Origin: Maylandia zebra
Taxonomy: Eukaryota > Chordata > Actinopteri > Cichliformes > Cichlidae
DNA length: 64,000 nucleotides
Direction of reading: 5' to 3'
NCBI RefSeq assembly: GCF_041146795.1
Contig: NC_135182.1
Span: 36,277,509 to 36,341,508, forward strand
Shown here: positions 23,766 to 34,944 of the stretch, piece after piece
How the letters are laid out: every line of letters starts with the position of its first letter
How positions within the stretch are numbered: position 1 is the stretch's first letter
Notes under the pieces: generated by a model
Database searches by the model: none
What the model saw: only the letters and a program-made list of their open reading frames with translations
Told to the model about the DNA's origin: nothing
Program-made: the position numbers and the translations under genes

Positions 23766-23893
23766 TCAATGGACTAACTTTTTTCATAATTTCATTGCTC
23801 CAAAACTAATGAACTTTTAATAATAGTACGATAACACGCCCGTGTGCTGCTCTGAGGCACTTTTTACATCTTCAAAGCTCCGTTGTACGAAAT

Positions 23894-24692
23894 ATGAGCA
23901 AAACTAGATCGGGGAAAGAGCAGGCCGCAAAAGCCTCGGACCATGCTGAGGACAGACCGGAGGCACCATCCCATGACATGAGTGAGATTATGAGAGCTAT
24001 TGCTAGCTCTGAAAAGAGGATATTGGACCGTATCGATTCAAGCACGAAAGATTTAAATGATAAAATAGACACAATCAAAGAAGATCTGGAGAAGCAAGAG
24101 ACCCGTTTGGAAAGTGTAGAGTTTGGTTTGAATACTTATTCAGACCGGACAGTGGAGTTGGAAAACGAGGTTAGCAAGCTGAAATCGGACCAGCAAGTTG
24201 GACGACATCGAGGGGCGACAACGCCGGTGCAATGCACGCATTGTAGGGGTGAAGGAGGGCTTTGAAAACACCGGGAAACCCACGGCAGTTATTGCTACAA
24301 TGCTGAAAGACATACTGGGCCTCGATTTTACTCCGATGCTGGACCGCGCTCATCGAAGCTTGGGTCAACAGGGAAACTCCCCCAGGGCGATCGTGGTGAA
24401 GTTTCACTATTACCAAGAGAAGGAAGAGGTTTTCCAGAGGGCCGCCAAGTCGCAGCCGTTGCTGCTGCAGGACATGAAGATAAGCATTTTTCCTGATTTT
24501 ACAGCAATGGTGGCAAAGAAACGAGCTGCTTTTATGGAGGCTAAACGTTTGCTCCGAGGCTGCGCTCGCGTTAAGTTTGGACTTTTGTTTCCAGCTGTTC
24601 TCCGCATCACTTCACCTACAGGACAGGACAATCGTTTCACCGACCCAGCGGCTGCAATAGACTTTATCAAAAAAGACTTACTACGGCCGTGA
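23894..24692 (+). pseudogene. L1 ORF1 (RNA-binding protein), frameshifted
   Basis: ORF1 proteins of L1 elements bind element RNA in the cytoplasmic particle. The N-terminal part (23894-24190) is charged and predicted coiled coil (DSSTKDLNDKIDTIKEDLEK, TVELENEVSKL). The frame shifts near 24192. The second part (24198-24692) starts KLDDIEGRQRRCNARIVGV, the usual start of the L1 RRM-like domain, followed by RAHRSLG and a C-terminal region ending DLLRP. The frameshift makes this copy non-functional as it stands. Confidence 0.8.
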
Positions 24693-24731
24693 GAGGTACA
24701 GGCGAGTGAGAAGAGATAAGTTGGACTTCAC

Positions 24732-25853
24732 CAGGGCTGGACTGGGACAAAAAATCGGCATTTTGACTAGAGACCGGCCCACCAAAAATGTGACGTCATT
24801 CAGGGGTAAAACCGCAAAGGATTCTGGGAACTTGTGGCAAGAGGTACTAGCGCACGCAGGCTTTCAATTGAACTCAGTTACACAGCGATAAAAAGAAACA
24901 CAAACAATGGCAAGAAGCTGTTGTATTATTAACCGCAATAGCCGGCGTTGTGCCAAAAACTGATTGCTCGTATTTAAATTGCTATGAGTAACTTGTTGGG
25001 CTATAATATGTGAAACATATGTCAAATGCATCCCTCATGGATGACATGAAGTCATCTCTCCATCTCTCTCTGCTGCTCTTCTGTCTCCTGTCACAGACTT
25101 CTCCACTTTAGATGATAAATCAGCCTGGTGCAACATGTAAGGATTGGCACAATTTGTTAAGATTTTGAGGAGTTTGAGAAACTAACCTTAAGCATAAAAT
25201 AAAATGTACTATCAGTAACTTCATAGCACCCGCCCAGCAGTATATAAGCTCCGTCATGCTAGCTAGTAGCAGTACCAGTTATTCTAAGCGCCTGTAAAAA
25301 GTCAGCACAACGAAAACAAACTCCAACTAAACTTGGTTTATATCTGACACAGAGAGACTGCAGGTCATAACTTCTTACCTGAAGTTCAGTTCCTCTGCCA
25401 CTATGACCGGCGGCCGCCTCGCGTCTCTCCTCCTCTTGCCTCCCCTTTCCCTTATCCACCTGCTGGCCTCCACCACTTGCTGATGTTGCTAAATCTGTGG
25501 AAGCTATGCCATAGCTACCGCCAAACACTTCAGTTATTTTTACACATTTGGCAGCATCTGCCTGAAGGGCTTGTTTCTTTTTGACCCTAATTTTTTCTGC
25601 ACCTTCTTTCCTTTTTTTGTTCTCCATTTTCTTTAGTTCGTCTATAAGATTGCTAAACAAGGGGGAGGGTGCATCCGACCTCCTTGGCTGCAATTGGTCC
25701 AGCCCAGAGTCGATCATGACCAATTGGCCAATCCAACACCTTTCATTATTTATACCCTTCCCAAAAAAAAAAATCGATCGGCCCATAAAAACAAAAAATC
25801 GCCAGCGGCCCACCGGGCAAATGCCCGGTATGCCCGATGGCCAGTCCAGCTGC
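24732..25853 (-). mobile_element. hAT-like insertion in L1, 1.1 kb
   Basis: The ends are CAGGGCTGGACTGGGAC (left) and GGCCAGTCCAGCTGC (right, inverted). The 9 bases GGACTTCAC are duplicated at 24723-24731 and 25854-25862, so the L1 inter-ORF sequence was the target. On - a frame at 25813-25259 contains ELKKMENKKRKEGAEKIRVK and ADAAKCVKITEVFG, which resembles the N-terminal end of fish hAT proteins of the ZMYM1-like type. No catalytic domain is present, so it is a non-autonomous derivative. It contains one of two copies of a 190-base sequence (24784-24975). Confidence 0.7.
24784..24975 (+). repeat. 190-bp sequence with CRE palindrome, copy 1
   Basis: Begins ACCAAAAATGTGACGTCATT, which contains the CRE palindrome TGACGTCA, and later has an ATG followed by ARSCCIINRNSRRCAKN then stop. 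That peptide resembles the start of a THAP zinc finger (weak). A nearly identical copy is at 29893-30090. It may be the 5' end of a separate DNA element. Confidence 0.65.
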
Positions 25854-26007
25854 GGACTTCACATGTGCGATTGTTTGAACTCAAGGGACATTGTTATACG
25901 TCGGTGTTGGGGAGAAGTCAAGTAACTAATTGGGCCATATTCATAAAAGGCCGGAAGGTATAATAATCTTGATTTAATTTATTAAACGGTGCATAACCAG
26001 CATAACG

Positions 26008-27294
26008 GTGCCCATCTGGAAAGGGAAAGGCGATGTGGCTGAATGCTCCAACTACCGCCCGATCCGACTCCTAAGCCATACTATGAAGGTTTTCGAACGG
26101 ATCATCGACGCCAGGATGCGAGAAATCGTCAACTTAACGCCCAACCAATGTGGCTTCATCAGGGGGCGTGGCACGACGGACGCCATCCATGCTGCCCGCC
26201 TGCTTTTGGAGAAGCACCGAGAGAAGTCCAAGACCATCCACATGGCCTTCCTCGACTTGGAAAAGGCGTTTGACCGTGTCCCACACGACCTCATCTGGCA
26301 CTCCCTGCGATCACATGGAGTTCCTGAAGCCTACGTCAACTGGACAAAGCTCCTCTACCGACAAGTCACCAGCGTGGTCAGAAACCCAGTGGGAACATCG
26401 CCGCCCTTTAACATCAATGTGGGCGTCCACCAAGGCTCGGCACTCTCCCCGCTGCTCTTCATCCTTTGCATAGACACTGCGACGGCAGATCTCCAGTCAC
26501 CCCATCCCTGGACACTTCTCTACGCCGACGATGTCTTCCTGGCCGATGAATCGCGAATAGAACTGCAATACCAAACGCAGCAGTGGAAGACTCGCCTAGC
26601 TGACTTCGGCCTGAGGCTCAACACCAACAAGACCGAATACTTAGAGGCTGGCCCCCAGACCGACGGCACGATCAGCGTCGATGGAGAAGATCTGGCGAAA
26701 GTACCTCATTTCAAATACCTCGGATCGATGATCAGCAATGACGGCGATATCCTACTAGATGTACGAGCCAGGATCAACGCAGCGTGGATGAAATGGCGCC
26801 AAGTCACCGGCGTCCTGTGTGACCAAAGAATGCCCAATCGCCTCAAGTCAAAGATCTACAAGAGTGTAGTGCGCCCCGTCGCCCTCTATGGATCCGAGTG
26901 CTGGCCAGCCACCGCAAAGCACGAACAAGCCCTTCACACGATGGAAATGCGGATGCTGCGATGGTGCCTAGGCCTGACACGATGGGACCACGTCATGAAC
27001 ACCGACGTTAGAAAGAGGATGGGCATCGCGCCAATCACAGATAAGATGCAAGAAGCGAGGCTGCGGTGGTACGGACATGTGGTACGGAGCGATGAGAACT
27101 CAGTGGTGAGAACAGCACTGCGGCTCAGCCCCCAAGGACGTCGACCTAGAGGCAGACCAAAGCGGAGATGGATGGACCGAATCAAGGACGACGTGAAGAA
27201 GATCGAAGCCGATCTGACCGACGCCCTTGACCGACCCAAGTGGAGACGACTTTGCAGAAAAGCGGACCCTGCAACCGAGCGGGAAAAACGCTAG
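26008..27294 (+). CDS. RTE-clade LINE reverse transcriptase, 5'-truncated, open
   Basis: Partial retrotransposon polyprotein: reverse transcriptase plus C-terminal region, no N-terminal endonuclease. Visible RT motifs are NYRPIRLLSHTMKVFERI, AFLDLEKAFDRVPHDLIW, GVHQGSALSPLLFILC and the catalytic LLYADDVFLA. After these come KTEYLEAG, FKYLGSMI, YGSECWPATAKHEQAL, ARLRWYGHVVR, RRPRGRPKRRW and a C-terminal KADPATEREKR. The 428 codons have no interruption, whereas the surrounding L1 is shifted and AT-rich; this frame is GC-rich with many C-ending codons. The beginning mid-protein fits 5' truncation at insertion. From memory the protein resembles RTE elements of strongylid nematodes more than fish LINEs; that needs a search. 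Confidence 0.85.
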   Translation: MPIWKGKGDVAECSNYRPIRLLSHTMKVFERIIDARMREIVNLTPNQCGFIRGRGTTDAIHAARLLLEKHREKSKTIHMAFLDLEKAFDRVPHDLIWHSLRSHGVPEAYVNWTKLLYRQVTSVVRNPVGTSPPFNINVGVHQGSALSPLLFILCIDTATADLQSPHPWTLLYADDVFLADESRIELQYQTQQWKTRLADFGLRLNTNKTEYLEAGPQTDGTISVDGEDLAKVPHFKYLGSMISNDGDILLDVRARINAAWMKWRQVTGVLCDQRMPNRLKSKIYKSVVRPVALYGSECWPATAKHEQALHTMEMRMLRWCLGLTRWDHVMNTDVRKRMGIAPITDKMQEARLRWYGHVVRSDENSVVRTALRLSPQGRRPRGRPKRRWMDRIKDDVKKIEADLTDALDRPKWRRLCRKADPATEREKR

Positions 27295-27635
27295 GAGGAA
27301 GAATTTATTATGAATACTCTGCCTTCCTACTTTGTTCTGATTTTTGATATGTTCGAGATATTGCTGTTATTCTGGGGCATTTGGTTAGAATAAACACGGG
27401 GAAAGTGGAAAATATAAGTTTTGGAATTTAGTTTAGTTATTAAATGTTATATATTTGCCCAGTTGAGGGGCTGTTTGATGGTTAACAGTATGTTTAGTCA
27501 CTGTGCTATCCTAGCCTGCAGGGTTGCGATCTCAGGGATAATAGTAGATCAGCATGGGGTTTTGAGGCTCGTTTTATTTATTTATTTATTTTTCCCTTTA
27601 TTTTCCTTCTCTTTCTCCCCCTCTTTTTTTTGGGC

Positions 27636-27664
<29 letters not shown>
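27636..27664 (+). repeat. Run of 29 G
   Basis: Uninterrupted poly-G just before the L1 ORF2 start. The exact length is likely to vary or be mis-sequenced. Confidence 0.9.
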
Positions 27665-27666
<2 letters not shown>

Positions 27667-27713
27667 CCAGAGGTTGGGACATATTTTTTCTGCACCTGCA
27701 TTTTTGTACCTGA

Positions 27714-30700
27714 ATGGTAAGCTCACAAAGTCATCTGCCTCTTTGTTTTATAAGCTGGAATGTTAAAGGTATAAATAATCCGGTTAAACGCACAAGGGTT
27801 TTTACTCATTTAAAATCATTGAGATCCGATGTTGTATATCTGCAGGAAACACACCTCCGATCAAGTGAACAAATTCAACTTAAAAAAAACATGGATAAGC
27901 CAAATATTTAGCTCAAAATTTGAGGAAAGATCACGGGGTGTGGCTATTCTAATTGTGAAGGGGATTCCATTTATTCCACTATCAACTGTGGCGGATACCA
28001 GAGGGAGATATATTATTATACAGGGCAGTTTGTATGGGAAACAAGTAATTCTTGCAAATGTATACGGACCAAACTGGGACGACCCAAATTTTTATTGTAC
28101 CTTTTTAAAACACCTGCCAGATTTAACAGAGTCCCATTTGATACTGGGTGGTGACTTTAACTGCGTACTTAATCCTCAACTTGACAGATCAAACCCAAAA
28201 CCTGATAGCAAAATTTCAAAAGCGGGTAATGTTCTTAAATCCTTTATGCAATCTTATGCTTTTTTTGACCCCTGGAGGAACAAAAATCCTGCATCTAAAC
28301 AATTCTTATTTTTCTCACCAGTGCACCGGTCATACTCACGGATCGATTTTTTTTGTTGTAGATAGTAGAATTCTTCCCAAGGTTTCAGATTGCCAATACA
28401 ACTCTATTGTTATCTCAGACCATAGTCCAGTACAATTAGATGTAAATTTTTATGAATGCTCAAGTCAAAAACCGGCCTGGCGACTTGATCCTTTACTCCT
28501 AACTAAAGACTCATTTAAAAAAATGGTCTCTGAGCAAATACAGTTTTTCTTAGAGACAAATCAAACCCAAGGGATGAAAATGACTGTTGTATGGGAGGCA
28601 TCAAAGGCCTATCTTAGAGGCCAGATAATTTCATATGTATCATTTCAAAAAAAGAAATACTTACAACAAATGAACAACCTAGCCAACAGTATAAAAGAGA
28701 TTGACTGCTTATATGCAGAAAATCCAACACCAGACCTCTATAAGAGAAAATTATTACTAAATTCAGAATACAAAATTCGGTCCATTCAGCAAACAGAACG
28801 TTTATTTTTCAAATCAAGGCAAAAGTTCTATGAACATGGGGAAAGAGCCGGAAAACTTTTGGCACATCAAATTAAGCAATCCATATCAGCTAACACGATT
28901 TCTGAAATCTGTAAAACCTCTGGAGAAAAGACGTCTGATCCGAAAACCATTAATGACCAGTTTAAAATGTTCTATTCCAATCTTTATACCTCAGATCCAG
29001 TTGATGAAAACAAGGTTGCTGAAATGCTTGATAGATTATCGATTCCACAAAAATCGGTAAATGACAGAACAGAAATTGATAGAGAGATAACCATTAGTGA
29101 AATTGTTGAAGCAATTAAATCAATGCAAAGTAACAAGGCACCGGGACCTGATGGTTTCCCTATTGAACTATATAAAATGTTTATAGACAAACTAGCACCA
29201 ATACTCAAAGATGTATACCAGGAAATATTCTTTCAAGAGAAATTACCAGATACTATGAAACAAGCCATAATTTCTGTGCTGTACAAAAAGGGTAAGGATC
29301 CCTCACAATGCAGCTCCTACAGACCGGTGAGCCTCTTAAATTGTGATTACAAAATTCTCACAAAAATCTTAGCTAATAGAATCAATCTCATACTGCCAAA
29401 AATTATTAATCCTGATCAAACCGGCTTTATACCAGGGCGACAGTCATTTTATAATATGCGCCGCCTATTTAATATTTTATATGCATCAGAACCAAAAGAA
29501 AAGTCAGAAATGATCATTTCTCTTGATGCAGAAAAGGCCTTCGACCGTATAGAATGGCCATATCTTCATGCGGTCCTAAATACATTTGAATTTGGCCCAT
29601 TGTTTCGAAAATGGATTAAAATACTTTATTCCTCTCCAGTTGCGGCAGTGAGGACAAATAATGTAACCTCTGACATTTTTCAGCTTAGTAGAGGCTGCAG
29701 GCAAGGCTGTAGTTTATCTCCCTATCTTTTCAACTTAGTAATTGAACCTTTAGCTATCGCTCTTAGGGAGGACGGTCAGGTTGCTGGAATCTCTAGGGAC
29801 GGGACAGTGCACAAAGTATCACTGTGTGCAGATGACCTATTGCTGTATATATCTAATCCAACGGCATCAATCCCTAAATTGCTCAAGGTATTAGACCAAA
29901 AATGTGACGTCATTCAGGGGTAAAACCGCAAAGGATTCTGGGAACTTGTGGCAAGAGGTACTAGCGCATGCAGGCTTTCAATTGAACTCAGTTACACAGC
30001 GATAAAAAGAAACACAAAAATGGTAGGAAGCTGTTGTATTATTACTGCAATAGCCGGTGTTGTGCCAAAAAGTGATTTCCGGTATTTGCCAAAAACTGCA
30101 CATACCTGCACATACAAAGTTTTGCAAAAACATTGTTTCCTTCATTCTCCTACCTACCTCCTAAAAATCAAGTGGATAGCATTTTGGAAATGGATCCTTT
30201 TGGCAAAAGGCGATTCTCCGTCATATACAAACTGATGCAGAGCTTAAGGCCTATTACTTGGGAAAAAACTAAAAATAATTGGGAAAAAGACGTTGGGGTG
30301 GATTTATCTGATGATGAGTGGAGATCTTGCTTGAATCGTATACATACCTCCTCCCTTTGCACTCGCCATGGTTTCATTCAGTTTAAAATTCTTCATCGTC
30401 TTCATTATACAATAGAGAGGCTTTCAAAATGTTTCCCAGAAGCCGATCCTGCCTGTCCCAGGTGTGGACACAATCCAGCAAATGAAGGTCACATGATGTG
30501 GTCTTGTCCAAACCTGGATAATTACTGGGGAAATATATTTAAAGTATTATCTCACATCAGTGCGCAGAACTTAATGCTTGATTTCCGCATTGGCATTTTT
30601 GGAGTTATGCCACCTCAATACGAAATTAGTAAATCTCAGGAAAATGCCATAGCGTTTGCTACGTTGCTTGCCCGTAGACGTATTCTACTCCACTGGAAGT

Positions 30701-30852
30701 CTGATAAGGCTCCTTCATACATACAGTGGTTAAAGGAGGTGCTTTTGTTTTTACCACTGGAAAAACTTAGAGTTCTCTCATCACAACAAAAATTCTCTGC
30801 GACTTGGAACCCATTTATTGACCATATAAAAACGTGTTTTCCAGATGTGTGA
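27714..30852 (+). pseudogene. L1 ORF2 (endonuclease-reverse transcriptase), broken
   Basis: ORF2 nicks target DNA and primes reverse transcription. The endonuclease starts FISWNVKGINNPVKRTRVF and continues VVYLQETHL, then in shifted frames LANVYGPNWDDP, LILGGDFNCVLNP and ISDHSPV (APE-type catalytic motifs N, E, D and H visible). Frameshifts fall near 27870 and 28330. The RT (from about 29100) has NKAPGPDGFP, YRPVSLLNCDYKILTKI, SLDAEKAFDRIEW, GCRQGCSLSPYLFNL and CADDLLLY. From 29893 to about 30130 the thumb region is replaced by foreign sequence. The C-terminal part (30133-30852) has the zinc-knuckle-like CPRCGHNPANEGHMMWSC. It cannot encode an intact protein. Confidence 0.88.
29893..30090 (+). 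repeat. 190-bp sequence with CRE palindrome, copy 2
   Basis: Matches 24784-24975 with few differences, including the CRE palindrome and an ATG-started frame (MVGSCCIITAIAG). It sits inside L1 ORF2 and is followed by the C-terminal ORF2 section, with roughly a kilobase of expected ORF2 coding sequence missing. Confidence 0.7.
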
Positions 30853-31018
30853 CGTACATTTTTTTTTGTTTTGTTCTGTTTCTCTTTACATGAGCCTCGG
30901 GTGGGGAGGGGGGGGGTTTCTTTTTGGTTTTTTGTGTATAATCGCGACGTTTTCATTATGTATTGTGACCATGATTTGTGAAAAATTTGATTTAAATAGA
31001 ATTTTAAAAAAAAAAGAT

Positions 31019-31083
31019 TAAGGAACTGCCCTCCCAGCCCATTGTTCCTTCAGTGGGCTGGTTTCAGTCATTATGAATAATTA
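31019..31083 (-). repeat. Penelope terminal-repeat fragment
   Basis: AAGGAACTGCCCTCCCAGCC through CAGTGGGCTGGTTTCAGTCA matches 287-345 and, inverted, 22597-22655. It directly abuts the L1 poly-A. Confidence 0.65.
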
Positions 31084-31084
31084 T

Positions 31085-31291
31085 GAATAATTACACACAC
31101 CCCACTTTGCAGTTATTTATTTGTAAAAAATGTTTGGAATCATGTATGATTTTCGTTCCACTTCTCACGTGTGCACCACTTTGTGTTGGTCTTTCACGTG
31201 GAATTCCAATAACATTGATTCATGTTTGTGGCTGTAATGTGACAAAATGTGGGAAAGTTCAAGGGGGCCCAATACTTTTGCCAGCCACTGT
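31085..31291. mobile_element. Tc1/mariner-type transposon end
   Basis: Read inward from 31291, the sequence begins TACAGTGGCTGGCAAAAGTA and then TTGGGCCCCCTTGAACTTT. This is the characteristic terminal repeat of fish Tc1-like transposons. The opposite end and the transposase are missing, so this is a solo end. Confidence 0.8.
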
Positions 31292-31410
31292 AGATAGACG
31301 TAACCAAACCCAACTCTGTGTGGCTCAAAGGCATTTACTCAGCGCAGCGCCTTTATCGTTTATCAATCCAGTCCTGATAGCCCTGTGGATAAATCTGACC
31401 CGTCATTCCA

Positions 31411-32105
31411 AAGTAGGCCTCCAAACCTTGGAGGGCCTGAGATGTCCCCAGAGAGGTGGCGTCTGACACTCGACCTGACATATAGACACAGACATACAGG
31501 CACACACAGACACAAACATCCATTCCCCCCCTCATGCTCTCATATGCACTTACTCCACACTCAACCAACGTGGAGACAGACATAAAGAGACGCTGTACAC
31601 ACGATCACACTCCCCAAGCGTACTCTACGAACCAGGTCTAGGTACCCTTGCCCCTGGAGGGGGGAACTGCACCCAGACCCAGGTGGTGTTACCCTTTTCC
31701 CTGCGGTGGGGGGAGGCAGACCACCCCGACTCCGCAGCAGCAGGGAGGCCCCACACTCCAGACCGCAGTCGGACGGCCAGAGAGCAGCAGGTAAGCGCAT
31801 GGTCCCTCCTGCTAGCCCTCAATGTCTACGTGTATTTAAAATTGAGAGGTGGGCAACGACGCCAGGGGTGAGGTGTACACCCTGATGGTACTTTGGACTC
31901 CGTGTATCGTGCCCACCCCCAAGATCCTATATGTATGTGTAATGAGAGTGTGAGTAATGTGAATGTCTAAGTTGTGGGATAAAATTGAGGCAGAGGCAGC
32001 CAGAAGGGGACAGAGGGGGGGGGATGCCTCCTCTGCACCCTGGTGACATATCCCTACTCCAAGGCCCTGCATGTGTGGGTGGTTGTGGTGGAGTGGGAAG
32101 AGGGA
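31411..32105 (+). repeat. Third copy of the 1.2-2.1 kb repeat
   Basis: Matches 1237-2090 nearly base for base, starting TAGGCCTCCAAACCTTGG. It lacks about 150 bases present in the first copy and has nine G where that copy has 20. Confidence 0.8.
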
Positions 32106-34944
32106 GGCAAAAAAAATTACATAACTAACAAATCAGAGCACAAAACGTTGAAAACTTGGGTCCATTATCAAAGTTTCCTTCCTTTACAGTCCGGGTCGGA
32201 GGCTTTTGATCCTCCTGATTTTCTCCAAAAAGTTGTCCAACTGGGTCTCAACTCCAGGGAGAGTAGTAAGGAACATTTGGATAGCATTGCTAAAGCCATT
32301 TGCACTGATCTTTGTGAAAAATTAACTATCTCTAGGGCTGAGGATTTAATGGCAGGTAGCGCCTTTGGATGTCTCTTGGTTCCTGTTTTACTTTGACAGT
32401 CCCGCGTCCCGTGTTCAGTTTTCTGTGTTTTGCTTTCCCGTTGTCTCACCATGTCAGGTTAGGTTCAGCTGTATCTAATGACAACTCTCAGCTGTTATTA
32501 TGTTACTGTCAGGGGAGTTTTCCCAATTCTGACCTTACACCAAAATTCTACAATACACATTTAATAAATAAATATATACATACATTTGACCATTAATCTG
32601 ATTAAAAATTTTACATTTTACACTTACACCTTAACAATTATTATTAAAAAAACACCAAAAACCTATGCACAGAGATTGGCCACACTCCCTTAACCCATGA
32701 CCTTCAAATGGTGTCCAGACCCCCGGGGAAACATTTGCCCAAACATTTGGGGGGTGTCCAAATTTATAGGCTGCATCCTGCAGTCCTGCCGAGGACCCGG
32801 CCTTCGTGGTCTACGTGGGCCTTCGTGGTCTACGTGGGCCTTCGTGGTCTACGTGGGTCAGGTCCTCCGTAGGCTGGAAATGCGAGGCTGTGAAATTGGA
32901 CGGTCTAGCCTTCAGTTTTGCTTCACCGCTGTCTCGGTGGAGTTTAATAAACTCAGCCGTCTGCTCCATCACGAATACATCATGGCTGAGCTGCTGTCAT
33001 TCCCAGTCAATTTCGGTTTGTTATAATATCACTAACAGTTGACTGTGAAATATTTAGTAGTGTGGAAATGTCATGAGTGCAGTGGTCAGAATTCTGGAAA
33101 AGATTTTTAAAAAAGACGTGCCCACTCCCCCCCTACCCCCCAGTGGTCCTAATCCTCTTCCATACAAATCAAAGCAATACAAGACCAAACAAAACCCAAA
33201 CTTGAAAAACTAAAAAATAAACTTGAAAGAGCCTGAACATGAAAATCCGGCGCATGTGTTAAAAAAAAATCAACACACTGGCTTGGTTCGTCTCACCAGA
33301 GTCACGCGATCAATCATGTCCAAGGCATCAATCGTCACATCACTGCGTCAGTACCTGATTCAATGGTTTATAACAAAGTGATTCATTGGTGTGATTTGTG
33401 CAGTGTTTTGGTGATTTTGTGGCACAGTGAACCAGTGTGCGACATGATTAGAAACATGGAGCCAGTTAGACAGGACGTCTGCCTGTTCCTAAACCAGTTC
33501 ATCAGCAGTTCTGCTCCCAGGTCAAAAATATACATAAGAAATACACAATACATGTAGTTATTACAGAAGTTATAGTATATTATAAACACACTTGCCCACT
33601 GGTTAATTACATAGTCAGGGTGCTCAGGGCAACTTATTGTGGTTTGGATGTAGCGTAATTTTTTTTTTTATTAATAAAAAACATAAAGAAGTCACAAGCA
33701 GAAGGAGAATGGCACATGTTTAAACAAGGAAGGTTTATTCATCTAAATTATTTATTATTAAAATAGACGGAAAGTAATTTTTTCACCCACAAAGTATACA
33801 TGTTTACACATAATAACCCGACATCAACAGAAGCTGTCGGCTCAGCTCTGTAGAGCAGACAATCAGAACAAAGCAGTTCATTAAACCCTCGAGATTCAAG
33901 CTGCTCTTCATACTTTGGCCACCAGATGTCACCAATGAGAACTGTGTTGAAAAGCTTCCATTAAGAAACCGTTTTTCAGTACAAACTTTAATGCTTTAGA
34001 AAGCGTCATTTGGCCATCACTGTGCCGTGGATGCGTGGAAACATGGCGTGAACGTAACAGACAACCTAATACTGAATGCATGACAGCTAAACCCATAAAT
34101 ACACATGAGAGTGACGAGGGAAAAGGAAACACACGGGGAACACAGCTGGGACGAAATAAACATAATGACAAGACAGCAGGAAGCAACCTGAACACACTGA
34201 ACATGAGATGCGAGACTGTCAAAATAAAACAGGAAACACGCAGACTAAGACACACAGACCTGACATGGCGATTGAGAAATAGACACTGCAGATGAGACAT
34301 GGACAAAACTAAGCATCAAATACAGAGAAAGGGATGGATAGGGAGAACAAGCCTGCAGATGGGAAACAAGAGGAGTAGACGAGACAGAGCGAGTGAGGGG
34401 GACACGAAGGGAGACAAAGACATCACCGAGACACACAAAGGGCGAAGGAGACTTAAACACAGGAGACATGTAAACTCACACACTGAAGACACGACACCAA
34501 CCAACATAGTGGGCAGATGGGAGAAACCTAAACAGGGAAACATGGAGAACTCAAAGAGAACACACTGAAGCCTAAACTAAACTAAACAAGAACATCACAG
34601 TGCGAAAAGGTGTGATGGCGAGGCATGAGAGGCAAATACTCTTTATGGGGTTTGCCCTAATACTGCATTAAACATGGGCTATGACATTTATCACAGGAAT
34701 ATCCTGAAATTTCTGCCTTCCACCTGTAAGCAAACAAGCAAAGAATTAAAGCTGTGAGGCCCGGAGTCAAACTGCCAAGCTGATGGTCGATTGATTGTAA
34801 TTTGATGATATGATTATATTTCAGTCCTTCAGATATAAAAACATCAGAGTGTGGCCAAATTTCATCAAAAAATTTGTATTTTAATACAAACTTCTTTATT
34901 TTCTTATTTAAACTTTTGTTTGATCAGCCTGAAATCTTAAGAAC
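32106..34944. other. Intergenic, no confident gene
   Basis: A frame at 32168-32394 reads SGSEAFDPPDFLQKVVQLGL and ends LLVPVLL; it is unrecognised. A 19-bp unit (CCTTCGTGGTCTACGTGGG) is repeated three times at 32801-32857. Sequence at 34050-34560 is purine-rich with many ACACAG words and may be a decayed LTR-type repeat. Nothing else is recognised. Confidence 0.4.
32801..32857. repeat. 19-bp tandem repeat, 3 copies
   Basis: Three perfect head-to-tail copies of CCTTCGTGGTCTACGTGGG. Confidence 0.95.

Larger units (their letters stand above)
23766..31018 (+). mobile_element. L1-type LINE, broken and nested
   Basis: A single L1 insertion is inferred from an ORF1 (23894-24692), an ORF2 (27714-30852) and a terminal A run at about 31005-31014. 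It is broken by frameshifts, a hAT-like insertion at 24732-25853, an RTE-type insertion at about 26000-27312, and replacement of the ORF2 middle at 29895-30130. It abuts Penelope-derived sequence on both sides (22445-23765 and 31019-31083), so it may have entered an existing Penelope copy. Confidence 0.7.
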
